DNA of 15,263 nt from positions 1 to 15,263 of the forward strand of contig JAGDMC010000013.1 in assembly GCA_017860395.1 (NCBI GenBank), read 5' to 3'. The notes beneath the pieces are model-generated. The model was not told where the DNA came from and did no database searches. It was given only the letters and a program-made list of their open reading frames with translations. This document shows positions 1 through 6,713 of this stretch, in pieces. How positions within the stretch are numbered: position 1 is the stretch's first letter; each line of letters starts with the position of its first letter. Both the position numbers and the translations under genes were made by a program. This DNA comes from Bacteroidota bacterium. Lineage in GTDB: Bacteria; Bacteroidota; Bacteroidia; Bacteroidales; UBA932.

Positions 1-251
1 TTTATGTTTTCGATTTCCTTTTCAATTTCGAGAAGAAGCTTTTTGCGGCTTGCAATTTTCCTGCGAATATATGTGAGCTCCTTTGTATTTGCTGCCTGCT
101 TTTGTTTTGTTGTTGCCAGCTGGCGGTCCAGAAAGGCAATCTCCTCCTCTATCTGTTTTTTTCTTTTCTCCTGCTCGGTGGTATTTTGGCCAAAGATGGC
201 CGCAGGTATGAGAACAAACAGCATTATGATTATGGCAGCTACTTTCTTCAA
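1..251 (-). CDS. EnvC-like M23 murein hydrolase activator, N-terminal part only
   Basis: Only about the first 83 codons are in the window; the gene runs off the left edge. I place the start at a TTG (251-249), because reading from there gives a proper signal peptide: LKKVAAIIIMLFVLIPAAIF followed by GQ, with two lysines and then a hydrophobic stretch. The next in-frame ATG (224-222) would cut this helix in half. After the signal peptide comes a charged coiled coil (EQEKRKKQIEEEIAFLDRQ, then a segment with IRRKIASRKKLLLEIEKEI). That pattern is typical of the N-terminal coiled coil of Bacteroidota EnvC-like proteins, which end in an M23 (LytM) domain. The catalytic or activator domain is not visible, so the family call rests on the coiled coil and on the neighbour. 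The gene begins 13 bp after the TPR gene ends and is probably cotranscribed with it. It would act in the periplasm on peptidoglycan at cell division. Confidence 0.72.
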   Translation of the reverse strand, partial: MKKVAAIIIMLFVLIPAAIFGQNTTEQEKRKKQIEEEIAFLDRQLATTKQKQAANTKELTYIRRKIASRKKLLLEIEKEIENI

Positions 252-264
252 AATTGTAATAGGT

Positions 265-1980
265 TTATTTTTGTTTCAGTTTCTCTACTTTGGCGGCAAT
301 TCCCAGGGAAGGGTCAATTTTATCGGCCTGGCCCCAATATATGTATGCAAGGTCCTTCTCGCCAAGTTCATACAAAACACGGGCATAGTGGTCAAGAATA
401 TCGGCATTCTGGTTGCCGCCATATACCATGGCCTGCTTAAGAATGACCTTTGCCTCGGCATTGTTCCCCAACTTATGCAGGATCCATGCGTATGTATCGA
501 GGTAAGTTGCGTTTTCCGGTTCAATCTCAACAGTTTTCTTGCTCATTGCCATAGCCTTCTTAAGCTGCTTTCCCTCTTCGCTAAGGTAATAGGCGTAGTT
601 GTTCAGGGCAGGAGCATGTTTTGGCTCCAGTTTTATGGTCTTTTGGTAGTATTTATATGCCTCTTTTTTATCTCCGGCCATGTAGTAGGTGTCTCCCAGA
701 ATGGAAAGTGTGCGAACTGTTGTTGCGCTGTCTTTGGCAAGAGAAAGTATTTTCTGGAATGTAATTATGGATTCCTTTGTATTGTTAAGCTGAAGCTGAC
801 CTATTCCTTTCAGCTGCATAAAGTCAAGGTCGTCCGGCCGTGTAACCAGCGCAGAGTCGCTTTGGGAAACGAGCAAATCCCATTTCTCCAGATAGTAGAG
901 AAGCGAGAGTTGCTGTCGTATAGGCTCTCTTTCCCCGGGATAGTTAGTAATGTTTTTTTCAAGAACCTTGATTGCAACATCGGCACGGTTCGTTTGTACC
1001 ATAAAGACTGCGAATCCGTACGCAACTGTGCTGTCGGTAGGGTGTGCGCCATACAGGTTTTGCATCATCGTGTCCACCTGAGGATAAAAAGTCTGAACAA
1101 ACTTTGGGTTTGCCATGAGCTCCTTCATGTAATCGGCTTTAAGGCGGGGGTTCACTTCTGTATTGGCCATGAAAGGGAACATGTATTCGAAATAAAGGTC
1201 AAACTGTCCCCTCATCCGGTATCCTTCTGCGATGCCAAATGTTGCGGGAATGTATTTCGGGTCCATGGACAAGGCAGAGCCGTAATATTGCATTGCAAGG
1301 GTATCTTTCTGGATACTTGCGTAGTAGTCGCCCAGTACAGTTGCTATTCGCGGAGAAGGCTGCTCTTTGTCGAATTCCTTTAGGAAGGCAATTGCCTCAT
1401 CCGGTTTTTTCTGATAGACCAGTATATTGTAGCGTGTAAGTCCGGTTGCTTCGTTCTTGCCGCTCACTCTTTCGATGTCGTCAATAACAGAGAGTGCTCC
1501 TTCGTAATTTTGCTTACGGGTGTACAATTCTATCATATCAAGATACAAATCTGTTCTTGCAGGATTGTCCCTGCGAATCTCTTCGTATATGCCTATTGAT
1601 TTGTCGAGTTCTCCGGTGGCTGCAGATATCCGGGCAAGCTGGATTTTATACCAGATATTGGAAGGGTCGCCCTTCAGGGCTGCAGAAGCACTTTTCTCAG
1701 CCTGCTTAAGATCGTTTTTCTTGATATAAATATTAGAAAGGTAGAAGTGGGCAGCATCCATTTCCGGATACTGTTTAACCAGCGACAGAAAGATAGTCTC
1801 GGCCTCGTCCGGGTGGCCAAGGTTTAGCAGGCGAAGCGCCTCTATATATCTGAGCTCTTTTCCCGGGTCTTCTTTGCTTTGCTGTGCGCTAAGAGCCGAA
1901 ACTCCTGAAACAAGGAGAAATGTAACTAAAATTATCCTGGAAAGCACTCTTCCAGATATGCGGGAGATGATATTTATCAT
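265..1980 (-). CDS. Secreted tetratricopeptide repeat (TPR) protein
   Basis: This 571-residue protein has an N-terminal signal peptide (hydrophobic residues about 14-31, likely cleaved near LSAQ at 30-33). The rest is a near-continuous array of helical TPR units. Clear units include the one around GDPSNIWYKIQLARISAATG (about residues 104-123) and a C-terminal set with LEPKHAPALNNYAYYLSEEG, IEPENATYLDTYAWILHKLG and ILDHYARVLYELGEKDLAYI. TPR arrays bind partner proteins; I see no enzymatic domain. The protein would be periplasmic or held at the outer membrane, though there is no lipobox cysteine. A good Bacteroidota promoter lies just upstream. The next gene, 13 bp downstream, is an EnvC-like murein hydrolase activator, so a role in envelope or peptidoglycan maintenance is plausible but inferred. 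The specific partner is unknown. Confidence 0.88.
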   Translation of the reverse strand: MINIISRISGRVLSRIILVTFLLVSGVSALSAQQSKEDPGKELRYIEALRLLNLGHPDEAETIFLSLVKQYPEMDAAHFYLSNIYIKKNDLKQAEKSASAALKGDPSNIWYKIQLARISAATGELDKSIGIYEEIRRDNPARTDLYLDMIELYTRKQNYEGALSVIDDIERVSGKNEATGLTRYNILVYQKKPDEAIAFLKEFDKEQPSPRIATVLGDYYASIQKDTLAMQYYGSALSMDPKYIPATFGIAEGYRMRGQFDLYFEYMFPFMANTEVNPRLKADYMKELMANPKFVQTFYPQVDTMMQNLYGAHPTDSTVAYGFAVFMVQTNRADVAIKVLEKNITNYPGEREPIRQQLSLLYYLEKWDLLVSQSDSALVTRPDDLDFMQLKGIGQLQLNNTKESIITFQKILSLAKDSATTVRTLSILGDTYYMAGDKKEAYKYYQKTIKLEPKHAPALNNYAYYLSEEGKQLKKAMAMSKKTVEIEPENATYLDTYAWILHKLGNNAEAKVILKQAMVYGGNQNADILDHYARVLYELGEKDLAYIYWGQADKIDPSLGIAAKVEKLKQK

Positions 1981-1999
1981 GCAAAAATTAATGTTAATA

Positions 2000-2029
2000 C
2001 AAAAGTAATCAATTTATCACCTTTACAAA
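2000..2029 (-). promoter_or_regulatory. Bacteroidota-type promoter for the TPR-EnvC operon
   Basis: Read on the minus strand, TTTG (2029-2026) is followed after 18 bases by TACTTTTG (2007-2000). This matches the Bacteroidota primary sigma consensus TTTG-N(about 17-21)-TAnnTTTG at every fixed position. The -7 box ends 19 bases before the ATG of the TPR gene at 1980, which leaves a short untranslated leader. No Shine-Dalgarno sequence is obvious, as is usual in this phylum. Confidence 0.7.
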
Positions 2030-2061
2030 TATCAATCCAATGTAGATTATATGTAACACCG

Positions 2062-2086
2062 TGCAACTATTTGTTGCAAATTTGCA
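2062..2086. promoter_or_regulatory. Overlapping TGCAA inverted repeats, candidate operator before the sigma gene
   Basis: Two inverted repeats overlap here. TGCAAC (2062-2067) pairs with GTTGCA (2073-2078) across five bases. TGCAAATTTGCA (2075-2086) is a perfect 12-bp palindrome. They end 16 bases before the sigma-factor ATG at 2103 and lie within the divergent region shared with the TPR promoter. I see no perfect TTTG/TAnnTTTG promoter for the sigma gene, so this stretch may overlap a promoter of another class or be a regulator site. The function is inferred from symmetry and position only. Confidence 0.4.
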
Positions 2087-2102
2087 TCTATAACATATAT
2101 TT

Positions 2103-2648
2103 ATGACAGTTCGGCACCGGGAATATTCAAATGAAAAGGAGGTTATAGAAGGTTGTGTAAAGCGGGATCCCCGCGCACAGCGCATTCTGTACGATTCCTA
2201 TTCTTCGCGTTTATTCACGGTGGCATTAAGGTATGCGGGTGACAGAGAGAGGGCAAAGGATATTTTACATGACGGATTTATAACTGTTTTTGAAAAAATA
2301 GGCAGTTATAACGGGAGTGGATCGTTTGAGGGGTGGCTAAGGAGAATATTTGTGAACACGGCTCTCATGGCTCTTAGAAAGGCAGATGTTTTAAAGAACA
2401 GCGGGGAGTTGAATTCGGTAGCGGGAGAGTTTAGCGACAATCCATCGGCTCTTGACGAAATATCCTCGAAAGAGCTGCTTAAGGTAATCGCTTCGATGCC
2501 GGACGGTTTTAGGATGGTTTTTAATATGTTTGCAATAGAGGGTTATTCCCATCAGGAGATAGCCGAAGAATTAAATATAAGCGAAAGCAGTTCCCGCTCG
2601 CAGTTGAGCAGAGCAAGGGTCTGGCTTCAGGAAAGGATTAGGAGGTAG
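2103..2648 (+). CDS. ECF-type RNA polymerase sigma factor
   Basis: This 181-residue protein has the two-domain layout and length of extracytoplasmic-function sigma factors. The sigma-2 region covers about residues 25-95, with the region 2.2-like core AKDILHDGFITVFEKIGSYN and the region 2.4-like FEGWLRRIFVNTALMALRK. The sigma-4 region covers about residues 122-178, with a helix-turn-helix in GYSHQEIAEELNISESSSRS followed by QLSRARVWLQE. There is no region 1 or 3. It would bind core RNA polymerase and direct it to envelope-response promoters. The downstream gene starts one base after this stop codon and encodes a protein with an anti-sigma-like N-terminus, so the two are almost certainly co-translated and act as a sigma/anti-sigma pair. 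The regulon cannot be read from this window. No Shine-Dalgarno sequence precedes the ATG; the upstream region carries overlapping palindromes. Confidence 0.92.
   Translation: MTVRHREYSNEKEVIEGCVKRDPRAQRILYDSYSSRLFTVALRYAGDRERAKDILHDGFITVFEKIGSYNGSGSFEGWLRRIFVNTALMALRKADVLKNSGELNSVAGEFSDNPSALDEISSKELLKVIASMPDGFRMVFNMFAIEGYSHQEIAEELNISESSSRSQLSRARVWLQERIRR
2640..2645 (+). promoter_or_regulatory. Strong AGGAGG ribosome binding site inside the end of the sigma gene
   Basis: AGGAGG lies four bases before the ATG at 2650 and inside the last codons of the sigma gene. It supports this start for the anti-sigma-like gene and is notable because most genes in the window have no Shine-Dalgarno sequence. 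It fits tight translational coupling of the sigma factor with its membrane partner. Confidence 0.6.
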
Positions 2649-2649
2649 T

Positions 2650-3888
2650 ATGCAGGAAAATGATTTTGACAAACGGGTAAGAGATATGATGGAAAGCCAC
2701 GGAGAGCTGCCACCGGCAGATTCGTGGAACAATATTTCGTCGTCGCTTATACGAAGAAGAAGGGGCGTTGTGCTCAGGAGAGGGTTTGGTTCGCTCGCAG
2801 CTGTTGCGGCGGCCGTTGCGCTCTTTTTTGTAATGGGCGGAGGCGATCTTTTTACTTCGAAACCGGAATTGCCAGTTCTTAATGCAGGTATTTCCCAAAA
2901 GGATATGCCTAAGGAAAAAATTGCCGTAGTTGAAAAACAGCAACCGGAAATTGCCGATGCAGGAAGCGCGGTTAAGAGATTTTCTTCCGTAAAGAGTGCT
3001 GTGGCCGATAAAAATACACAGGCAAATGTAACGGTAACGGCAAAAGCCGGAGATGTCACTACCGGGCCGGAAGCTGCAAAACAGATTGTAAAACAAATTG
3101 CGAAAGAACCGGCTGTGGCAGAAAATACCGGTCAGAAAACAGATGCAAATAAAGAAGTAAAAAAAGATACGAAAGAAAAAATAGAGACCGGGGAGAGAAA
3201 GACTTTGGAAATGGTTGAATATGAGGAGTCTGTAAATAGTAAAAGATTTAAACTGAACAAGCCGCTGCTTGCTTTCTCAACTATGCTCTCCCCCTCTGTT
3301 TCTTCCGGCTCAATGGAACTTCTTTCAAGGGCAAATACAGGTCACAAGGATATGTTCTCGTCTATGGACAGGGAACAGATACCATACGAAAATTTATATG
3401 ACACTAAATATATGCCTCCTGTTTCAGTTGGATTTCAGGTTGTGCTGCCGGTGGACAAGAGGGTCTCTTTTGGCACAGGAATCAACTACACTCTGCTCTA
3501 TTCTTATACCGATGTGCAAAACAGAAACGGAAGCGAGCGTCAGGAGCAGACTGTCCATTATATAGGAGTTCCGTTCAATCTCTATGTTAATATTCTTGAA
3601 AGTAAAGGTTTCCGCCTTTATGCCAATACAGGGGTAATGCTTGAAAAGGGGCTTGCTTTGAAATACAAGGTTATTGGCGATATTCCGGAAAACCATACTC
3701 AGAGCGTGTCGGGAGTGCAGTGGTCGGTTGGGGCAGGTATCGGAGGCGAATACATGGTACACAAAAATCTGGGGCTATATGCCGATCCGTCTGTTTCATA
3801 TTTCTTCCCGGGAGGTCAGCCTGTAACAGTAAGAACTGTTCAGCCTTTGCAATTTAAATTTGAAGTAGGTTTAAGGTTCCATCTTTAA
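2650..3888 (+). CDS. Dma-like protein: anti-sigma-like N-terminus, one TM helix, long linker and outer-membrane beta-barrel
   Basis: The 412 residues divide into four parts. Residues 1-44 are a short cytoplasmic segment (FDKRVRDMMESHGELPPADS, then WNNI) ending in an arginine-rich stop (RRRRG, 35-39). Residues about 46-63 form one transmembrane helix rich in Ala, Val and Phe. Residues about 64-205 are a low-complexity Lys/Ala/Glu/Thr linker. Residues about 206-412 look like an outer-membrane barrel, with alternating strands such as VSVGFQVVLPVDKRVSFGTG and the terminal strand QFKFEVGLRFHL. The short N-terminus resembles those of Bacteroidota anti-sigma factors. With the sigma gene one base upstream, this matches the dual membrane-spanning anti-sigma (Dma) layout reported in Bacteroides thetaiotaomicron. 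Inference: it anchors in the inner membrane, crosses the periplasm and reports outer-membrane state to the sigma factor. Alternatively it is simply annotated as an outer membrane beta-barrel protein. The architecture is seen; the function is inferred. Confidence 0.75.
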   Translation: MQENDFDKRVRDMMESHGELPPADSWNNISSSLIRRRRGVVLRRGFGSLAAVAAAVALFFVMGGGDLFTSKPELPVLNAGISQKDMPKEKIAVVEKQQPEIADAGSAVKRFSSVKSAVADKNTQANVTVTAKAGDVTTGPEAAKQIVKQIAKEPAVAENTGQKTDANKEVKKDTKEKIETGERKTLEMVEYEESVNSKRFKLNKPLLAFSTMLSPSVSSGSMELLSRANTGHKDMFSSMDREQIPYENLYDTKYMPPVSVGFQVVLPVDKRVSFGTGINYTLLYSYTDVQNRNGSERQEQTVHYIGVPFNLYVNILESKGFRLYANTGVMLEKGLALKYKVIGDIPENHTQSVSGVQWSVGAGIGGEYMVHKNLGLYADPSVSYFFPGGQPVTVRTVQPLQFKFEVGLRFHL

Positions 3889-3906
3889 AGGTATTTTGTA
3901 CCTTTA
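3886..3906. repeat. 8-bp perfect inverted repeat between the barrel gene and the glycosyltransferase
   Basis: TAAAGGTA (3886-3893) and TACCTTTA (3899-3906) form a perfect 8-bp stem with a TTTTG loop. The left arm begins at the stop codon of the Dma-like gene, and the right arm ends 14 bases before the TTG start of the glycosyltransferase. It is AT-rich and is followed by a run of A rather than T on the plus strand, so it is not a standard plus-strand terminator. It could be a processing, attenuation or protein-binding site. Confidence 0.4.
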
Positions 3907-3920
3907 CAAAAAAAATAAAG

Positions 3921-4940
3921 TTGGCAACAATTGCAGTAGTTATCCTTAACTGGAACGGGAAACACTATCTCGAAAGATTTCTCCCTCTTCTCGTAAAACA
4001 TTCAAGAATCGAAGGTGTGTCAATTGTTGTTGCCGACAATGGCTCAACTGACGGATCTGCAGACTGGACTGAATTTATGCACCCTTCGGTGCGGGTAATA
4101 CGATTCCCCGAAAATTACGGTTTCACAGGTGGTTACAACAAGGCTCTTGCTCAGATAGAGGCCGACTATTATATACTTCTGAACTCCGATGTTGAGGTTA
4201 CTCCCAATTGGATTCAGGAGCTCGTTGCGGGATTTGAAAACAACCCGGCTGCCGGAGTTGCCATGCCTAAGATTTTGTCTGCATTTGACAGGGAGAGTTT
4301 TGAATATGCAGGTGCATCGGGCGGCTTTATAGACCGTTTGGGCTATCCGTTTTGCAGAGGCAGGATTTTATCAAATATTGAAAAAGACAAAGGACAGTAT
4401 AATCTCGATTCTCAGGTTTTCTGGGCATCAGGTGCAGCAATGATGGTGCGGAGCGATCTTTACCACAAGCTGGGCGGTCTTGACGATAACTTTTTTGCCC
4501 ACATGGAGGAGATTGACTTTTGCTGGCGCGCTCAGCTGAGCGGCAGTGAAGTATGGGTATTTCCTTCGTCGGTGGTTTACCATGTTGGAGGAGGAACTCT
4601 TCCAAACAATTCTCCAAAAAAGCTCTATCTTAATTACCGGAATAACCTGCTCATGCTGTATAAAAACCTTCCTCAGAGGAGACTCCGTTCCGTTCTTTTT
4701 GCCAGAAAGCTGTCGGACGGGTTGTCTGCGGTTGTGTATCTGCTTCAGGGTAAAAAAAGCTTCTTCATGGCAGTATGGAGGGCGCACATGGACTTCTACA
4801 AAATGAAAGGAAAGGTTGTGCGCACGCAAGGGGCAGACAATGTCAGTCTTAAAGGAGTATTTAAAGGATTGATCGTTTTGTCGTTCTTGCTAAACAGGGG
4901 CAAACCCCGGTTTATCGAGATTGCCCCTGATGTAGAGTAA
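3921..4940 (+). CDS. Family 2 glycosyltransferase (COG1216 / rhamnosyltransferase-like)
   Basis: This 339-residue cytoplasmic enzyme has a GT-A fold. It would transfer a sugar from a nucleotide sugar to a growing surface glycan. Visible motifs are VVILNWNG at the N-terminus, the nucleotide-binding VVADNGSTDGS, the metal-binding LLNSDVEV, the acceptor-site ASGAAMMVR and MEEIDFCWRAQ, and HVGGGT. The C-terminal part holds basic and hydrophobic helices that may sit against the membrane. The start is TTG (3921), chosen because the conserved first strand follows at once and no ATG lies nearby. It begins 32 bases after the Dma-like gene and may be transcribed with it. The donor and acceptor sugars cannot be told from sequence. 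It converges with murF, and I see no convincing terminator in the 21-bp gap. Confidence 0.9.
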   Translation: MATIAVVILNWNGKHYLERFLPLLVKHSRIEGVSIVVADNGSTDGSADWTEFMHPSVRVIRFPENYGFTGGYNKALAQIEADYYILLNSDVEVTPNWIQELVAGFENNPAAGVAMPKILSAFDRESFEYAGASGGFIDRLGYPFCRGRILSNIEKDKGQYNLDSQVFWASGAAMMVRSDLYHKLGGLDDNFFAHMEEIDFCWRAQLSGSEVWVFPSSVVYHVGGGTLPNNSPKKLYLNYRNNLLMLYKNLPQRRLRSVLFARKLSDGLSAVVYLLQGKKSFFMAVWRAHMDFYKMKGKVVRTQGADNVSLKGVFKGLIVLSFLLNRGKPRFIEIAPDVE

Positions 4941-4961
4941 TTCTTAATGGTGCCGGCCTTT

Positions 4962-6266
4962 TTATGCCAGTATTTCCAGGACTTTTTCCAGTTTTGTTCC
5001 CCTTGAACCTTTTATAAGGATTGTATTGCCTTTTATGGGGTTGAGAGAAAGGTACTCTCTCAAATCCACAGAGGTGTCAAAGAATTTCCCTTTTTCTCCA
5101 AAAAACGGATTCCCTTTTGCTGCGGAATGAAACTCTTTTCCTACGAAGTAATAGTTTTGCGCATTGAGTTCTTGTGCAAATGCCAGAATTTCTTTGTGCT
5201 CTTCATGTGAATCTTTTCCCAGCTCCAGCATATCTCCCATTATGAGGCTCTTTAACGGAACCTGCATGGACGAAAAGTTGTCTAAAGCAGCATGCATGCT
5301 TGTGGGGTTTGCATTGTATGCATCCACTATCAGCAGGTTGTCTTTGCCTTTTAGAAGCATGGACCGGTTGTTAACAGGAGTGTAATGCTCAATTGCCATT
5401 ATAGCTGCCTCTCTATCAATGCCAAGCTGTTCGCCGGCGGCAAGCGCTGCCATTACATTGTCGGCATTGTAGGACCCAATGAGCAGGGTATTAATAATTA
5501 TTCCCTCTTTTAATGCTATGCGCAGATAAGGATTTTCCGGTGTAACGGGAAGGATTATTGCTCCGGAGTCGTGTAAACCGTACGAAGTCTTCCTCAGGGT
5601 TTTCCTGGCGGCAATCATTTCGCAAAGTATGGGGTTATCTATGTTAAAAAGCGCAATTCCTTCTCTTTTTTTGAGTGCATCATAAAGCTCTCCTTTTGTT
5701 TTCTTAACACCTTCCAGCGAGCCGAATCCAAGTAAATGGGCCTTGCCCACGTTGGTAATGAGTCCTATGTCGGGCAAAGCAATGTCGCATAGTGTTTTAA
5801 TCTCTCCCGGTGCGCTCGCCCCCATCTCAATTACTGCTATTTCGCTCTCTTTTGTGAGTTTGAGAAGAGTCAGCGGAACTCCGATATGGTTGTTAAGGTT
5901 GCCTGTTGTTGAAGTGACTTTATATTTTTTTGACAGAACTGCTGTAATGAGTTCTTTTGTTGTAGTCTTTCCGTTTGTGCCCGTTAGTGCGAAAACCGGC
6001 AGGGCAAGCTGCTCTCTGTGGTAGCGGGCAAGTTGCTGAAGTGCCTTTAGGGTATCGGGAACAGATATAATCCTGTCGCCTTTTAATCCCGGCCTGTCTG
6101 CAACAGCGTATATTGCACCGGCATCAATTGCTTTTTGTGCATAATCGTTGCCGTCGAAATTGTCACCTTTAAGTGCAAAAAAAAGATTTCCCTGTGCTAC
6201 TGCACGACTGTCTGTGGTTACTCCTGTCGATTCCAGAAAAATGCTGTACAGTTTTTCGATTTTCAT
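4962..6266 (-). CDS. murF: UDP-N-acetylmuramoyl-tripeptide--D-alanyl-D-alanine ligase
   Basis: MurF adds the D-Ala-D-Ala dipeptide to UDP-MurNAc-tripeptide using ATP, the last cytoplasmic step in building the peptidoglycan monomer. The 434-residue length is normal for the family. The N-terminal substrate domain carries TTDSR (17-21). The central Mur ligase domain has the P-loop TGTNGKTTTKE (95-105), then NLNNHIGVPLTL (123-134), VIEMGAS (145-151) and TNVGKAHLLGFGS (171-183). The C-terminal domain has DAYNANP (315-321), characteristic of MurF, and KGSRG (419-423). All key motifs are intact. It starts 12 bases after dut ends and is the last gene of the patatin-flippase-dut-murF run. In many bacteria murF sits in the dcw cluster with other mur genes; here it stands apart from them. 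Confidence 0.97.
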   Translation of the reverse strand: MKIEKLYSIFLESTGVTTDSRAVAQGNLFFALKGDNFDGNDYAQKAIDAGAIYAVADRPGLKGDRIISVPDTLKALQQLARYHREQLALPVFALTGTNGKTTTKELITAVLSKKYKVTSTTGNLNNHIGVPLTLLKLTKESEIAVIEMGASAPGEIKTLCDIALPDIGLITNVGKAHLLGFGSLEGVKKTKGELYDALKKREGIALFNIDNPILCEMIAARKTLRKTSYGLHDSGAIILPVTPENPYLRIALKEGIIINTLLIGSYNADNVMAALAAGEQLGIDREAAIMAIEHYTPVNNRSMLLKGKDNLLIVDAYNANPTSMHAALDNFSSMQVPLKSLIMGDMLELGKDSHEEHKEILAFAQELNAQNYYFVGKEFHSAAKGNPFFGEKGKFFDTSVDLREYLSLNPIKGNTILIKGSRGTKLEKVLEILA

Positions 6267-6278
6267 ATAAAATGTATT

Positions 6279-6713
6279 TTACTTTTTGCCTGTAGATCCA
6301 AATCCTCCCTCTCCGCGGCCGCTTTCGCCAAGTTCTTCAACGCATTTCCATTCCACGCGTTCGAATTTAGCCACGACCATTTGAGCTATCCGCTCACCCG
6401 GGTTTAAAACAAACTCTTCGTTGGATAGGTTCACAAGAACGATTTTTATCTCGCCCCTGTAGTCGGCATCAATTGTTCCGGGGCTGTTTACGATTCCTAT
6501 ACCATGCTTTGCGGCAAGTCCGCTTCTCGGGCGGATTTGAGCCTCATGACCTTCGGGAAGTTCAATGTGAAGCCCGGTAGGAATAAGGACCCTTTCGAGT
6601 GGAGATATTGTTATACTCTCTTCAATGTTGGCCCTGAGGTCCATTCCGGCAGAATGGATTGTTGCATACTGAGGCGCGTCAAAGCGGGATTTGTTTAAAA
6701 TTTTAACTTCCAT
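6279..6713 (-). CDS. dut: Deoxyuridine 5'-triphosphate nucleotidohydrolase (dUTPase)
   Basis: This enzyme hydrolyses dUTP to dUMP and pyrophosphate, which keeps uracil out of DNA and supplies dUMP for dTMP synthesis. At 144 residues it is a standard trimeric dUTPase with all five motifs in order: AGMDLRA (22-28), [12 protein letters not shown] (61-72), [12 protein letters not shown] (79-90, with the catalytic Asp83), GERIAQMVV (106-114) and the C-terminal arm [10 protein letters not shown] (133-142). The start overlaps the end of the flippase gene by 19 bp, indicating translational coupling. murF follows after 12 bases. No signal peptide is present, as expected for a cytosolic enzyme. Confidence 0.97.
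   Translation of the reverse strand: MEVKILNKSRFDAPQYATIHSAGMDLRANIEESITISPLERVLIPTGLHIELPEGHEAQIRPRSGLAAKHGIGIVNSPGTIDADYRGEIKIVLVNLSNEEFVLNPGERIAQMVVAKFERVEWKCVEELGESGRGEGGFGSTGKK

Noticed and set aside
4..1383. Long plus-strand open frame of 459 codons opposite the TPR gene
   Set aside because: It is rich in Cys, Phe and Val with no recognisable domain. The minus strand here encodes a signal peptide plus regular TPR repeats with a matching promoter, so the plus frame is a shadow.
2077..2084. CAAATTTG as a -7 box for the sigma gene
   Set aside because: The first base does not match TAnnTTTG and no TTTG lies 17-21 bases upstream. The site is better explained as part of a palindrome.
2571..3096. 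Minus-strand frames opposite the sigma and Dma-like genes
   Set aside because: They have no family motifs and lie against a well-supported sigma factor and its coupled partner, so they are shadows.
3886..3906. Hairpin after the Dma-like gene considered as a terminator
   Set aside because: The stem is short and AT-rich and is followed by A rather than T on the plus strand, so it does not fit an intrinsic terminator. Kept only as an inverted repeat.
4941..4961. GCCGGC followed by TTTTT between the glycosyltransferase and murF, considered as a terminator
   Set aside because: The palindrome is only six bases with no room for a loop, so no stable hairpin forms.
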